Shown here: positions 39,284 to 47,977 of the stretch, piece by piece
Numbering within the stretch: position 1 is the first letter of the stretch
How the letters are laid out: every line of letters begins with the position of its first letter
From: Bacillus sp. SM2101
GTDB lineage: Bacteria > Bacillota > Bacilli > Bacillales > SM2101
Assembly: GCF_018588585.1 (NCBI RefSeq)
Contig: NZ_JAEUFG010000011.1
Span: 62,001-126,000, forward strand
DNA length: 64,000 bases
Reading direction: 5' to 3'
Notes under the pieces: model-generated
What the model was told of the DNA's origin: nothing
Database searches by the model: none
The model's input: the letters and a program-made list of their open reading frames with translations, nothing else
Translations under genes and position numbers: made by a program

Positions 39284-39307
39284 AAAGAGTGGGGAAACCC
39301 ACTCTTT
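39284..39307 (+). terminator. Leader hairpin with GAAA loop (possible attenuator)
   Basis: AAAGAGTGGG (39284-39293) pairs perfectly with CCCACTCTTT (39298-39307), closed by a GAAA tetraloop. It is followed by CGTTTGTAG, a poor U-tract. It may end read-through from polC or attenuate transcription into rimP-nusA. Confidence 0.6.
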
Positions 39308-39351
39308 CGTTTGTAGTAAATGGGAATTTTTTGTAGTGTCACGTTAAGTTT

Positions 39352-39378
39352 AGGCTCTTTTCGTATATTTTGTTGCAA
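39352..39378 (+). repeat. Dispersed repeat family A, left-end fragment A4
   Basis: AGGCTCTTTTCGTATATTTT followed by GTTGCAA is one of the best matches to the family left end. The downstream part of the element is not clearly recognisable here. Confidence 0.6.
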
Positions 39379-39781
39379 TTGTCTCAAAAAATAAAACAGT
39401 TGAAAGAGGAATTATGACTGTCATCGTTTCTCAATTGAAGATAAGTGACGAGCTAATTTTTTGAGCATAACAACAAACATTGAGTAAACAGCCCAATAGC
39501 TGTCGACTTGTACTTAGGTAATTGATCAAATAATTTGGTATCAGCTTTGGTCATAAGTCATGCCATGGAAAAGATGAAAGATCAATCATCTAGCTGGCTT
39601 ATCTTGACATATGCTTGTCATCTATATGTGTAGCACAAGTGGTGTGCATATCTCAAGTGGTAAGGTATATGAAAAGTACCTGCTGGTGATGTAACTAAAG
39701 TGCTTGTATGGATTAATCAAGTTACATGAATTTTGCTTTATGTAAAGCTAAGGCTTTGGTTCTCAAGTTAGGAGGAAGAAA

Positions 39782-40255
39782 ATGAGTAAGAAGGTAACAC
39801 AAATTGTTGAAGAATTAGTGATACCTATTTTATCAGAAATGCAGTTAGAATTAGTGGATATTGAATATGTGAAAGAAGGACAAAACTGGTTCCTTAGAGT
39901 TTTTATTGATTCAGAGAACGGAATTGATATAGAAGAATGCGGTATCGTTAGTGAAAAACTTGGAGAACAATTAGATGAAATTGATCCGATTCAACATAAT
40001 TACTTTCTAGAAGTATCATCTCCAGGTGCCGAAAGACCACTGAAAAAAGAAAAGGATTTCGTTAATTCAATAGGTAAAAATGTATATATTAAAACCTATG
40101 AACCAGTAGATGGAGCAAAAGAGTTTGAAGGCGAGTTGACTGGTTTTAACGGTACAGTTGTTACAATATCAGTGAAGGTTAAAACAAGAACAAAAGTACT
40201 TGAAATACCTTATGATAAAGTTGCCAGTGCTAGACTTGCAATTGCATTCCACTAA
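39782..40255 (+). CDS. rimP: Ribosome maturation factor RimP
   Basis: 157 residues with AGGAGGAAG before ATG 39782. RimP assists 30S subunit assembly. Typical parts are [39 protein letters not shown] and the [18 protein letters not shown] signature. It begins the conserved rimP-nusA-ylxR-ylxQ-infB-ylxP-rbfA cluster. Confidence 0.97.
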   Translation: MSKKVTQIVEELVIPILSEMQLELVDIEYVKEGQNWFLRVFIDSENGIDIEECGIVSEKLGEQLDEIDPIQHNYFLEVSSPGAERPLKKEKDFVNSIGKNVYIKTYEPVDGAKEFEGELTGFNGTVVTISVKVKTRTKVLEIPYDKVASARLAIAFH

Positions 40256-40323
40256 AATAGAATTTAATGAAAAAGGATACTTAAGTTGTAGGAAGTTTTC
40301 ATTGTGAGGGGGATTATTAGTAA

Positions 40324-41430
40324 ATGGGTAGTGAACTTTTAGATGCCTTGACACAGCTGGAAAAGGAAAAGGGAGTTAGTAAGGATATCATCATTGATGC
40401 GATTGAAGCTGCTCTAATATCCGCGTACAAAAGGAATTTTAACCAAGCTCAAAACGTGCGTGTAGACCTAAATTTAGCTGTTGGATCTATGAAAGTATTT
40501 GCGCGTAAAGATGTCGTTGAGGAAGTGTTCGATCCTAGACTTGAAATTTCTGTTGAAGAGTCTAGACAAATCAATCCAAACTATCAAATCGGTGACGTAG
40601 TTGAATTAGAAGTAACACCAAAGGATTTCGGAAGAATTGCAGCTCAAACAGCAAAACAAGTCGTAACCCAACGTGTTCGCGAAGCGGAGCGAGGTGTCAT
40701 TTATACTGAATTCATCGATCGTGAAGATGACATCATGACTGGTATTGTACAGCGCCTTGATCCTAAGTTTATTTACGTCGGATTAGGAAAAATCGAAGCG
40801 TTGTTACCGGTCAATGAACAGATGCCAAATGAAAGATTTCAGCCTCATGACCGAATCAAAGTTTATGTTACAAAAGTTGAAAAGACAACAAAGGGTCCAC
40901 AAATTTTTGTTTCTAGAACACACCCAGGTCTTTTAAAACGTCTTTTTGAGCTTGAAGTACCAGAAATTTACGATGGGACCGTTGAAATTAAATCAGTTTC
41001 AAGAGAAGCTGGCGACCGTTCAAAAATATCAGTACATTGTGATAATCCTGAGGTTGATCCTGTTGGAGCATGTGTAGGCCCTAAAGGGCAACGTGTACAG
41101 GCGATTGTAGATGAATTAAAGGGTGAAAAAATTGATATCGTCCGTTGGTCGGAAGATACCATTGAATTTGTAGCAAATGCATTAAGTCCTTCAAAGGTAT
41201 TGGAAGTTATCGTTAAAGAAGAAGAAAAGGCAACGACAGTGATCGTTCCTGATTATCAACTATCTTTAGCAATCGGAAAACGGGGTCAAAATGCTCGTTT
41301 AGCAGCAAAGCTGACAGGATGGAAAATAGATATTAAGAGTCAATCAGAAGCTGAACAGCTTGGAATATATCCAGTTGATGATGCACCACTGTTTGATAAG
41401 CTTCCTGATGACGAGACATTCGATTTATAA
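40324..41430 (+). CDS. nusA: Transcription termination/antitermination factor NusA
   Basis: 368 residues, the short Firmicute form without the acidic C-terminal repeats of E. coli. It binds RNA polymerase and modulates pausing and termination. Domain order: N-terminal RNAP-binding domain (1-125), S1 domain (about 135-200), and two KH domains with DPVGACVGPKGQRVQAIVDE (about 245-262) and LSLAIGKRGQNARLAAKLTG (about 315-334). GAGGGGGAT lies upstream of ATG 40324. Confidence 0.98.
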   Translation: MGSELLDALTQLEKEKGVSKDIIIDAIEAALISAYKRNFNQAQNVRVDLNLAVGSMKVFARKDVVEEVFDPRLEISVEESRQINPNYQIGDVVELEVTPKDFGRIAAQTAKQVVTQRVREAERGVIYTEFIDREDDIMTGIVQRLDPKFIYVGLGKIEALLPVNEQMPNERFQPHDRIKVYVTKVEKTTKGPQIFVSRTHPGLLKRLFELEVPEIYDGTVEIKSVSREAGDRSKISVHCDNPEVDPVGACVGPKGQRVQAIVDELKGEKIDIVRWSEDTIEFVANALSPSKVLEVIVKEEEKATTVIVPDYQLSLAIGKRGQNARLAAKLTGWKIDIKSQSEAEQLGIYPVDDAPLFDKLPDDETFDL

Positions 41431-41458
41431 GGAAAAATCGAGTGAGGTAGGTGCAAAA

Positions 41459-41743
41459 ATGAAACAAAAGAAAATACCAATGAGAAAGTGCGTGGCTAGC
41501 GGTGAAATGAGGCCAAAAAAAGAATTAATACGTATTGTCCGATCCAAAGAAGGTGAAGTATCTGTCGACCAAACTGGTAAAAAAGCTGGTCGTGGTGCCT
41601 ACTTAACGAAAGATAAGGACATTATTCTTCTTGCAAGAAAAAATAACCAATTATCAAGACATTTGAATGCACAAATTGAAGACGCTATTTATGAACAGTT
41701 AATAGAGCTTGTCGAGAAGGAGAAACAGTCATCACATGAATAA
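41459..41743 (+). CDS. ylxR: YlxR (RnpM), RNA-binding protein
   Basis: 94 residues from ATG 41459 (GAGGTAGGTG upstream). The start [20 protein letters not shown] and the GRGAYLTKD motif are the YlxR family marks. It is a small basic RNA-binding protein; in B. subtilis it was recently shown to bind and modulate RNase P RNA (hence rnpM). It overlaps ylxQ by 8 nt. The tail beyond residue 85 is basic and polar. Confidence 0.95.
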   Translation: MKQKKIPMRKCVASGEMRPKKELIRIVRSKEGEVSVDQTGKKAGRGAYLTKDKDIILLARKNNQLSRHLNAQIEDAIYEQLIELVEKEKQSSHE

Positions 41744-42035
41744 ATGGATGTCTTTGTTAGGGTTAGCGAATCGAGCGCGAAAAATTGTTTCAGGAGAAGA
41801 ACTTGTTCTGAAAGAAATTCGTAATAATCGAGCAAAAGTAATTTTATTGTCTGATGATGCCTCTCCTAATACTACGAAAAAGATAAGTGACAAATGTAAT
41901 TATTATGGTGTACCATTGCGCATTGTTGATGACAGATACACACTTGGGCAAGCGATTGGTAAAGAGGCGCGTGTCGTCATTGCTGTCACTGATGAAGGAT
42001 TTGCTCGAAAGTTGATTTCATTGCTCGAAATCTAA
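41736..42035 (+). CDS. ylxQ: L7Ae-family RNA-binding protein YlxQ
   Basis: 99 residues from ATG 41736, with GAGAAGGAGA upstream. It has the L7Ae/L30e fold: [38 protein letters not shown], and the VPLRIV segment. Homologues bind kink-turn RNA, though YlxQ's physiological target is not established. It lies between ylxR and infB, the usual place. Confidence 0.95.
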   Translation: MNKWMSLLGLANRARKIVSGEELVLKEIRNNRAKVILLSDDASPNTTKKISDKCNYYGVPLRIVDDRYTLGQAIGKEARVVIAVTDEGFARKLISLLEI

Positions 42036-42049
42036 TTGGGGGTGACCAT

Positions 42050-44215
42050 ATGGGAAAAATGAGAGTTTATGAATATGCAAAAAAACAAAACATATCCAGT
42101 AAAGAGGTAATTAATAAACTTAAGTCTTTAAATATTGTAGTGTCTAACCATATGGCTATGATCGATCAAAATATGATTGATAAGCTAGACAATAGCTATA
42201 ATAGCTCAAAGCAAAACGAAGCACCGAAAATGAATGAACAAAAGCCAAAACAGGAGCAGCAAAAAGTAAACACTAATAATTCAGCACCTGTAAACAAGGC
42301 TAATAATCAACGAGAAGGGAAAAAACAAAATTTGCAAGTCCAACATCAGGGTCAGAAAGTAACAAATAAAAATAAAAAGAACAAAAACAATAAAAAAAAT
42401 AACAACAATAAAAATAAACAGCATCAACAGGCTCATCAGCCAGCAAAAAAAGTGGTAAAGGAACTACCATCAAAAATTACTTTTACAGGGTCTTTAACTG
42501 TTGGCGAACTTGCTAATAAATTAAACAAAGAGCCTTCTGAAATCATTAAAAAGCTATTGCTTTTAGGAGTAATGGCAACAATCAATCAAGACCTTGACAA
42601 GGATGCTATTGAGTTAGTTGCTAATGAATATGGTGTTGAGGTCGAAGAAGAAATCGTATTTGATGTGACAGAGTTTGAAAAATATGAAATGGAAGATTCA
42701 GAAGCTGACTTGAGCGAGCGTCCGCCAGTTGTAACAATTATGGGACATGTTGACCACGGTAAAACAACTTTGTTAGATTCAATACGAAATTCTAAAGTTA
42801 CACAAAAAGAAGCTGGTGGGATTACACAGCATATCGGTGCGTATCAAATTGTTGCAAATGATAAGAAAATCACATTCCTAGATACTCCAGGACATGCTGC
42901 TTTTACAACAATGCGTGCACGTGGGGCCAAAATTACAGATATTACGATCTTAGTTGTTGCAGCCGATGATGGTGTTATGCCACAAACAGTTGAAGCAATT
43001 AACCATGCAAAAGCTGCAGAGGTACCAATCATTGTTGCCGTAAATAAAATGGATAAGCCATCAGCAAACCCTGAACGTGTCATGCAAGAGCTTACAGAAC
43101 ACGGCTTAGTCGCTGAAGATTGGGGCGGGGACACTATTTTTGTTCAGTTGTCTGCGATTACTGGTGAAGGGATAGACAATTTGTTAGAAATGATTCAGTT
43201 AGTTTCTGAAGTCGAAGAACTAAAAGCAAACCCTTCAAGAAAAGCAGTTGGAACAGTGATAGAGGCCCAATTAGATAAAGGTAGAGGGTCCGTTGCCACT
43301 TTGCTCGTTCAGAATGGAACGTTAAATGTCGGAGATCCTATTGTTGTTGGTAATACGTACGGACGTGTGAGAGCAATGGTCAATGATCTCGGTCGCCGAG
43401 TAAAACTAGCACAGCCTTCAACCCCAATTGAACTTACAGGTTTAAATGAAGTTCCACAGGCTGGAGATCAGTTCATGGTATTTAAAGATGAAAAAACTGC
43501 GCGACAAGTAGGAGAAGCGCGTTTACAGAAACAAATGCTTGAGCAGAGAAGTGCAAAAACTAAAGTTACGTTGGACGACTTGTTCGAACAAATTAAACAA
43601 GGGGAAATGAAAGACCTTAATATAATTGTCAAAGCAGACGTTCAAGGCTCTGTAGAAGCATTAGCGGCAGCATTACAAAAGATAGATGTTGAAGGCGTGA
43701 AAATTAAAATTATCCATACAGGTGTTGGGGCTATATCTGAGTCGGACATTATTCTTGCATCGGCTTCAGGTGCAATTGTTATTGGCTTTAACGTTAGACC
43801 TGATGTTAATGCGAAAAGAACTGCTGAAGCGGAAGATGTAGATATCCGCTTACACAGAATTATTTATAAAGTAATTGAAGAAATTGAAGCTGCGATGAAA
43901 GGATTACTTGACCCTGAATTTGAAGAAAAAGTGGTTGGTCAGGTCGAAGTTCGTCAAACATTTAAAGTTTCAAGAGTAGGAACAATTGCTGGTTGTTATG
44001 TAACAGACGGTAAGGTGACAAGAGATAGTGGAATTCGTCTTATTAGAGACGGCATTGTCATTTTTGAAGGTGAAATTGACACACTTAAACGATTTAAAGA
44101 TGATGTGAAAGAAGTATCACAAGGTTACGAATGTGGTATTACGATTGAAAAGTTCAATGATATTAAGGATGGCGACATCATCGAAGCATATGTGATGGAA
44201 GAAGTAAGTAAATAA
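42050..44215 (+). CDS. infB: Translation initiation factor IF-2
   Basis: 721 residues. IF-2 is the GTPase that places fMet-tRNA on the 30S subunit. The N-terminal part has one IF2_N helix motif ([18 protein letters not shown]), a long Asn/Lys/Gln-rich linker (about 48-140) and a second IF2_N segment ([19 protein letters not shown]). G domain motifs: [14 protein letters not shown] (G1), DTPGHAAF (G3), NKMDKP (G4). Domains III and IV follow, ending in the C2 domain. A possible second start inside the linker region cannot be judged here. Confidence 0.99.
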   Translation: MGKMRVYEYAKKQNISSKEVINKLKSLNIVVSNHMAMIDQNMIDKLDNSYNSSKQNEAPKMNEQKPKQEQQKVNTNNSAPVNKANNQREGKKQNLQVQHQGQKVTNKNKKNKNNKKNNNNKNKQHQQAHQPAKKVVKELPSKITFTGSLTVGELANKLNKEPSEIIKKLLLLGVMATINQDLDKDAIELVANEYGVEVEEEIVFDVTEFEKYEMEDSEADLSERPPVVTIMGHVDHGKTTLLDSIRNSKVTQKEAGGITQHIGAYQIVANDKKITFLDTPGHAAFTTMRARGAKITDITILVVAADDGVMPQTVEAINHAKAAEVPIIVAVNKMDKPSANPERVMQELTEHGLVAEDWGGDTIFVQLSAITGEGIDNLLEMIQLVSEVEELKANPSRKAVGTVIEAQLDKGRGSVATLLVQNGTLNVGDPIVVGNTYGRVRAMVNDLGRRVKLAQPSTPIELTGLNEVPQAGDQFMVFKDEKTARQVGEARLQKQMLEQRSAKTKVTLDDLFEQIKQGEMKDLNIIVKADVQGSVEALAAALQKIDVEGVKIKIIHTGVGAISESDIILASASGAIVIGFNVRPDVNAKRTAEAEDVDIRLHRIIYKVIEEIEAAMKGLLDPEFEEKVVGQVEVRQTFKVSRVGTIAGCYVTDGKVTRDSGIRLIRDGIVIFEGEIDTLKRFKDDVKEVSQGYECGITIEKFNDIKDGDIIEAYVMEEVSK

Positions 44216-44493
44216 TGATTGGTTATGTTGAATGTGAATGCATCATTTATGATGCATCTTCACTCAAAGAAAAGCGATCAGTATTACAACGTATCTTAAC
44301 TCGACAAAAGCAACAATTTAATGTGTCAGTTTCTGAAATTGATTTTCATGATGTTTGGCAACGGACAAAGATCGCCATTGTAACTGTATCGAACAACAAA
44401 AAAACGAGTGAAATTGAACTTCAACATGCTTTAAAATTGCTTGATTCGTTTCCTGAAATCGAAAGAACGATTACAACGTATGAGTGGTTTTGA
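44215..44493 (+). CDS. ylxP: YlxP-like protein (DUF503)
   Basis: 92 residues, starting at TAATG of infB. A small conserved protein of unknown biochemical function with the DUF503 pattern: [20 protein letters not shown] near the middle and [18 protein letters not shown] toward the end. Its constant position between infB and rbfA suggests a link to ribosome maturation. Confidence 0.94.
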   Translation: MIGYVECECIIYDASSLKEKRSVLQRILTRQKQQFNVSVSEIDFHDVWQRTKIAIVTVSNNKKTSEIELQHALKLLDSFPEIERTITTYEWF

Positions 44494-44509
44494 AAAAGAG
44501 GTGATTATC

Positions 44510-44884
44510 ATGAGTCATAGATCAACTAGAATAGCTGAACAAATGAAAAAAGAGCTAGGCCAAATTATCGGTCAAAAAATGAAGGACCCACGTATTGGAT
44601 TCGTAACTGTCACAGATGTACGTGTAACAGGCGATTTACAACAAGCAAAAGTATATATATCTGTTCTTGGTAATGACGAAGAGAAACAGAATACGTTGTT
44701 GGGATTAGAGAAAGCGAAGGGCTTCATTCGTTCAGAAATCGGTTCGCGGATTAGATTACGCAAAACACCAGAACTTTTATTCGAATTTGACGAGTCAATT
44801 GACTATGGGTATCGAATAGAATCTATATTGCATGATATTAACAAAGACGATAAAAACGAACAGCAAGATAATGAAAGAGGATAG
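44510..44884 (+). CDS. rbfA: Ribosome-binding factor A
   Basis: 124 residues from ATG 44510 with AAAGAGGTGAT upstream. RbfA helps mature the 5' end of 16S rRNA in cold conditions. It has the family marks [40 protein letters not shown] and [19 protein letters not shown]. Its stop codon lies within the left arm of the following terminator hairpin, so the cluster likely ends here. Confidence 0.98.
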   Translation: MSHRSTRIAEQMKKELGQIIGQKMKDPRIGFVTVTDVRVTGDLQQAKVYISVLGNDEEKQNTLLGLEKAKGFIRSEIGSRIRLRKTPELLFEFDESIDYGYRIESILHDINKDDKNEQQDNERG

Positions 44885-44907
44885 GCGAATAGTCTATCCT
44901 TTTTTTA
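44878..44907 (+). terminator. Intrinsic terminator overlapping the rbfA stop
   Basis: AGGATAG (44878-44884) pairs with CTATCCT (44894-44900) over a 9-nt loop, followed by seven more T residues. The rbfA stop TAG is the end of the left arm. Confidence 0.85.
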
Positions 44908-44938
44908 AAGAGACTGTTGCGGCAATGATTGTTGATTC

Positions 44939-44962
44939 AGGCTAGTTTCGCAAAAATTGTTA
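44939..44962 (+). repeat. Dispersed repeat family A, degenerate left end A8
   Basis: AGGCTAGTTTCGCAAAAATT followed by GTTA resembles AGGCTCTTTTCGTAAACTTT-GTTG of the family, with several substitutions. Weakest of the copies listed. Confidence 0.4.
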
Positions 44963-45140
44963 GAGCTAGACATGAAAATAATTATTGTAAGTGACGTCTT
45001 TTCTTCTCTAATCAATAGCAAAAATTTATAAAATCAAGCTACCGAGTATACGAAAGTAGTAATAAAGAGATCGTTAACATGCAATTTTCTTTGTACCAAG
45101 AAACGAGAATTTGATTGCAAGTAGGAAAGGTTTTGGACAC

Positions 45141-45247
45141 TAGCTTCAACACACACCCCCTCGAGGTCACTTCACCATTATCATTTATGGCTAGCAGCGC
45201 CAATAAATCAAATGCTTCCATTGCTTGATGTGGATAATATCCCTGCG
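45141..45247 (+). repeat. Dispersed hairpin repeat family C, copy C2 (decayed)
   Basis: Shared blocks with C1 in the same order and spacing: CCTCGAGGTCACTTCACCAT (C1: CTCGAGGTCGCTTCGCCAT), AGCAGCGCC, TCAAATGCTTCCATTGCTTG (C1: TCAAGTGATATGCCTCCAGC). The internal hairpin is mostly lost. It begins TAGCTTCAACACACACCCCC, like the 5' edge of better-preserved elements known in the clade. Confidence 0.6.
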
Positions 45248-45356
45248 TTACGTACAGTGTATGATTCCAGTCATCTTTTTCATGAAAGCAAAGGTTCTAG
45301 GACTTACGAAAGGTGATCATTAAGCTAGCACATGTCTAAGTTAAGAGGTGATAAGT

Positions 45357-46277
45357 TTGAATGGAATACTATTACTAAATAAACCAAAGGGATTAACATC
45401 CCATGATTGTGTATTTAAATTAAGAAAGATGTTAAAAACAAAAAAAATAGGCCATACAGGCACTTTAGACCCGGATGTAACCGGTGTTTTGCCATTATGT
45501 GTTGGTCAAGCTACAAAAGTTGTTGAGTTTCTCACAGCCGAAAATAAAGTGTATGAAGGCGAGGTTACACTCGGCTTTTCCACAACTACTGAAGACGCTT
45601 CTGGGGAGGTTGTAGCAGAAAAAAAGGTAGATCGAGTGATTAGTCGACAAGAAGTTTTACAAGTGTTTAACCAGTTAACTGGACAAATCGAACAGACTCC
45701 ACCTATGTACTCAGCAGTAAAAGTAAATGGCAAAAGGTTATATGAGTATGCCCGTCAAGGCATTGAGGTAGAGCGGCCAACAAGGACGATTACTATCCAC
45801 GAGCTGTCTTTATTAGATGACCGGGAGTTATATACTAATGATACAGTTTCTTTTCGATTTAGAATTTCGTGTAGCAAAGGTACATACGTCCGTACAGTAG
45901 CAGTCATGATTGGTGAACTGTTAGGGTTTCCGGCTCATATGTCCAACCTTATTCGAACTGAGTCGGGCAGCTTCTCACTACAACAATGCTTATCTTTTGA
46001 TGAAATCGAGCAGTTGGTCAATGATGGTGAAGTAGAGGAGAAATTATTAACGATTGAAAGCGCACTTACTCATTTGCCGAAATTACAAATAAATGATAAA
46101 GTAGCAGAGAAAGTGAAAAATGGTGCAGTTTTGCCTATGGCGGAAGAACTATCAGATATAGAAGTTAATGTGCCTTTTTGTATGGTGGATCGTTTTAATC
46201 AATGTTTAGCATTATATATAAAACATCCAGAAAAAATGCATTTGATGAAGCCAAAAAAAGTGTTAGTTACGGTATAG
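45357..46277 (+). CDS. truB: tRNA pseudouridine-55 synthase TruB
   Basis: 306 residues. TTG 45357 is chosen because it gives MNGILLLNKPKGLTSHDCV, the family start, with AGAGGTGAT at proper distance. TruB makes pseudouridine 55 in the tRNA T-loop. The catalytic Asp lies in GHTGTLDPDVTGVLPLCVG, and the QTPPMYSAVKVNGKRLYEYAR motif follows. A C-terminal PUA-like part ends the protein. It lies upstream of ribC, as in B. subtilis. Confidence 0.98.
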   Translation: MNGILLLNKPKGLTSHDCVFKLRKMLKTKKIGHTGTLDPDVTGVLPLCVGQATKVVEFLTAENKVYEGEVTLGFSTTTEDASGEVVAEKKVDRVISRQEVLQVFNQLTGQIEQTPPMYSAVKVNGKRLYEYARQGIEVERPTRTITIHELSLLDDRELYTNDTVSFRFRISCSKGTYVRTVAVMIGELLGFPAHMSNLIRTESGSFSLQQCLSFDEIEQLVNDGEVEEKLLTIESALTHLPKLQINDKVAEKVKNGAVLPMAEELSDIEVNVPFCMVDRFNQCLALYIKHPEKMHLMKPKKVLVTV

Positions 46278-46339
46278 CTTTAATGTGCGATCATATTTCC
46301 TATTTCTACAAGGCTACCTTCTCATAGCTAGTTGTTAAT

Positions 46340-46470
46340 AGTACCTAGAAATAAACGATGATACAGCTAGATTTCATGGGATTTTTTCTTCATTAAAACG
46401 ATGCCTGCTGCGTAAAATGACATTTCTATCATATAGGAACGATAGCAGCAAAGCGAATGAAAAGAGCCTT
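46340..46470 (-). repeat. Dispersed repeat family A, copy A5 (reverse orientation)
   Basis: On the minus strand this reads AAGGCTCTTTTCATTCGCTT then TGCTGCTATCG, an inner block AAATGTCATTTTACGCAGCA and a right part GAAATCTAGCTGTATCATCG. Left end, inner block and right end occur in the same order as in A1 and A7. It is the only clear copy pointing against the genes. Confidence 0.65.
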
Positions 46471-46518
46471 CTACAAAAAGGTAACAAACGAGTAAGAATA
46501 AGAAAAGGTGAGCAATAA

Positions 46519-47487
46519 ATGAAAGTTATAAATATATCTCATCCTCATCAAATGAAAAAGGAATTAATCCCAGAAACAGTTTTGGCATTAGGCTTTTTTG
46601 ATGGAGTGCACTTAGGTCATCAAAAAGTGATAAAAACTGCGAAAGAAATTGCTAATCAACTCGGTATGAAAAGTGCAGTGATGACTTTTTTTCCTCATCC
46701 TTCAGTTGTCCTAGCAAGTAAAGAAAAACATGTTGAGTATATTACTACACAAGCAGCTAAGGAGCAATATATTGCCAATTTGGGTGTAGACATGTTGTAT
46801 GTTGTGAAATTCACGAGCGAGTTTGCAAATTTATTACCTCAGCAATTCGTTGACGATTATATTATTAATTTGCATGCTAAGCACGTTGTTGCTGGCTTTG
46901 ATTTCACTTATGGTAAATTAGGTAAGGGTACGATGGAAACGTTGCCGTTTCATTCAAGAAATCAATTCGCGCAAACGACAGTTGATAAATTGACAGAAGG
47001 CAATGAGAAGATTAGTTCTACAGCTATACGTACGATGATAAAGAACGGTAATATGAAATCACTTCCTAGCTTTTTAGGCCGTAACTATCATGTAACTGGT
47101 ATCGTGATTGATGGGGATAAAAGAGGAAGAACGATTGGGTTTCCAACTGCTAATGTCAAACTAGAAGACAATCATATATATCCTGCTGTAGGAGTATATG
47201 CTGTTCGAATCAAAGTAAAATCAACGTGGTATCAGGGTGTTTGTAATGTAGGTTTTAAACCAACATTTAATAAGAAAGAAGACCTGAAGCCTTCTGTAGA
47301 AGTTCATATTTTCCATTTCGATGAAATGATATACGGTGAACAAGTCGTAATAGAATGGCATGACAGAATTCGTAACGAGCAAAAATTTTCAAGCATTGAA
47401 GACTTAGTACAGCAAATTGAAGTGGATAAACAAGAAGCAATCAAGTACTTTGAAAAAAATAAGGAACAGACTTGCTTTTTGTCATAA
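46519..47487 (+). CDS. ribC: Bifunctional riboflavin kinase / FAD synthetase
   Basis: 322 residues (also named ribF in many genomes). The N-terminal FAD synthetase domain has the nucleotidyltransferase motif LGFFDGVHLGHQKVI and ISSTAIR; the C-terminal riboflavin kinase domain has GDKRGRTIGFPTANVKL and GVYAVRIK. It converts riboflavin to FMN and FAD; in B. subtilis ribC mutants derepress riboflavin synthesis through the FMN riboswitch. AAAGGTGAGC lies upstream of ATG 46519. Confidence 0.98.
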   Translation: MKVINISHPHQMKKELIPETVLALGFFDGVHLGHQKVIKTAKEIANQLGMKSAVMTFFPHPSVVLASKEKHVEYITTQAAKEQYIANLGVDMLYVVKFTSEFANLLPQQFVDDYIINLHAKHVVAGFDFTYGKLGKGTMETLPFHSRNQFAQTTVDKLTEGNEKISSTAIRTMIKNGNMKSLPSFLGRNYHVTGIVIDGDKRGRTIGFPTANVKLEDNHIYPAVGVYAVRIKVKSTWYQGVCNVGFKPTFNKKEDLKPSVEVHIFHFDEMIYGEQVVIEWHDRIRNEQKFSSIEDLVQQIEVDKQEAIKYFEKNKEQTCFLS

Positions 47488-47505
47488 AAAGGTGTAACCT
47501 ATTAT
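47479..47505 (+). promoter_or_regulatory. Possible rpsO promoter
   Basis: TTGTCA (47479-47484) and TATTAT (47500-47505) are spaced by 15 nt, shorter than ideal, and overlap the ribC stop. Weak evidence; its position about 90 nt before rpsO is sensible. Confidence 0.35.
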
Positions 47506-47509
47506 ACGT

Positions 47510-47592
47510 ATTATGAAAAGAACCGTTGCTTGGCAAGACGATTCACCAACGTTTGCTCGGTAACTGGGGATTATTTTGAGGAGGTGAAATGG
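47510..47592 (+). promoter_or_regulatory. Putative S15 leader region of rpsO
   Basis: The stretch before rpsO contains partly complementary segments (for example CGTTG at 47523-47527 with CAACG at 47548-47552, and ACCG with CGGT around them) and the sequence CTCGGTAACTGGGGAT just before the ribosome-binding site GAGGAGGTG. This resembles S15 autoregulatory leaders described in Bacilli, recognised from memory of the general pattern rather than a computed fold. Confidence 0.4.
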
Positions 47593-47862
47593 ATGGCTAT
47601 CACACAAGAACGTAAAAATGAACTAATTGGTCAATACAAGACTCATGAAAGTGATACTGGTTCTCCAGAAGTTCAAATTGCTGTCCTAACTGAGGAAATT
47701 AATAATTTGAACGATCATTTACGTGTTCACAAAAAAGATCATCATTCACGTAGAGGTCTTTTAAAAATGGTAGGTAAACGCCGTAACCTATTAAATTACT
47801 TACGTAATAAAGATGTTACACGTTACCGCGAACTAATTAATAAACTTGGCTTACGTCGATAA
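47593..47862 (+). CDS. rpsO: 30S ribosomal protein S15
   Basis: 89 residues, standard length, from ATG 47593 with GAGGAGGTGAA upstream. S15 binds the central domain of 16S rRNA early in 30S assembly. Signature: [20 protein letters not shown] and [19 protein letters not shown]. It is followed by a strong terminator, then pnp, the common rpsO-pnp order. Confidence 0.99.
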   Translation: MAITQERKNELIGQYKTHESDTGSPEVQIAVLTEEINNLNDHLRVHKKDHHSRRGLLKMVGKRRNLLNYLRNKDVTRYRELINKLGLRR

Positions 47863-47870
47863 TCAACAGA

Positions 47871-47896
47871 AAGCGGGAGAGGATTCCCGCTTTTTT
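47871..47896 (+). terminator. Intrinsic terminator after rpsO
   Basis: AAGCGGGA (47871-47878) pairs perfectly with TCCCGCTT (47885-47892) over a 6-nt loop, then TTTT. Confidence 0.92.
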
Positions 47897-47977
47897 GTTA
47901 GCAAAAAATATACATAAAACTTGTAAAATAAAGTTCATACTAAAGTAACAATATAAAGAATAGAGAGGGGCATGAAT

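Larger units (their letters stand above)
39032..39781 (+). other. polC-rimP intergenic region (750 nt)
   Basis: No gene is supported. From left to right it holds a family A left-end fragment (A3), a complete family C hairpin repeat (39108-39213), a promoter-like pair (39223-39251), a 10-bp hairpin with GAAA loop (39284-39307), another family A left-end fragment (A4), and about 400 nt of AT-rich sequence with only short pairings such as GCACA/TGTGC near 39632-39646. The rimP ribosome-binding site is AGGAGGAAG at 39770-39778. Confidence 0.6.
44908..45356 (+). other. rbfA-truB intergenic region (about 450 nt)
   Basis: No coding region is supported. It contains a degenerate family A left end (A8, 44939-44962) and a decayed family C repeat (C2, 45141-45247). 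No promoter with good spacing was found. The truB ribosome-binding site AGAGGTGAT lies at 45343-45351. Confidence 0.5.

Noticed and set aside
39604-39632. TTGACA upstream of rimP as a promoter
   Set aside because: The -35 is perfect, but the hexamer at 17 nt is TGTGTA and no better -10 lies at 16-18 nt.
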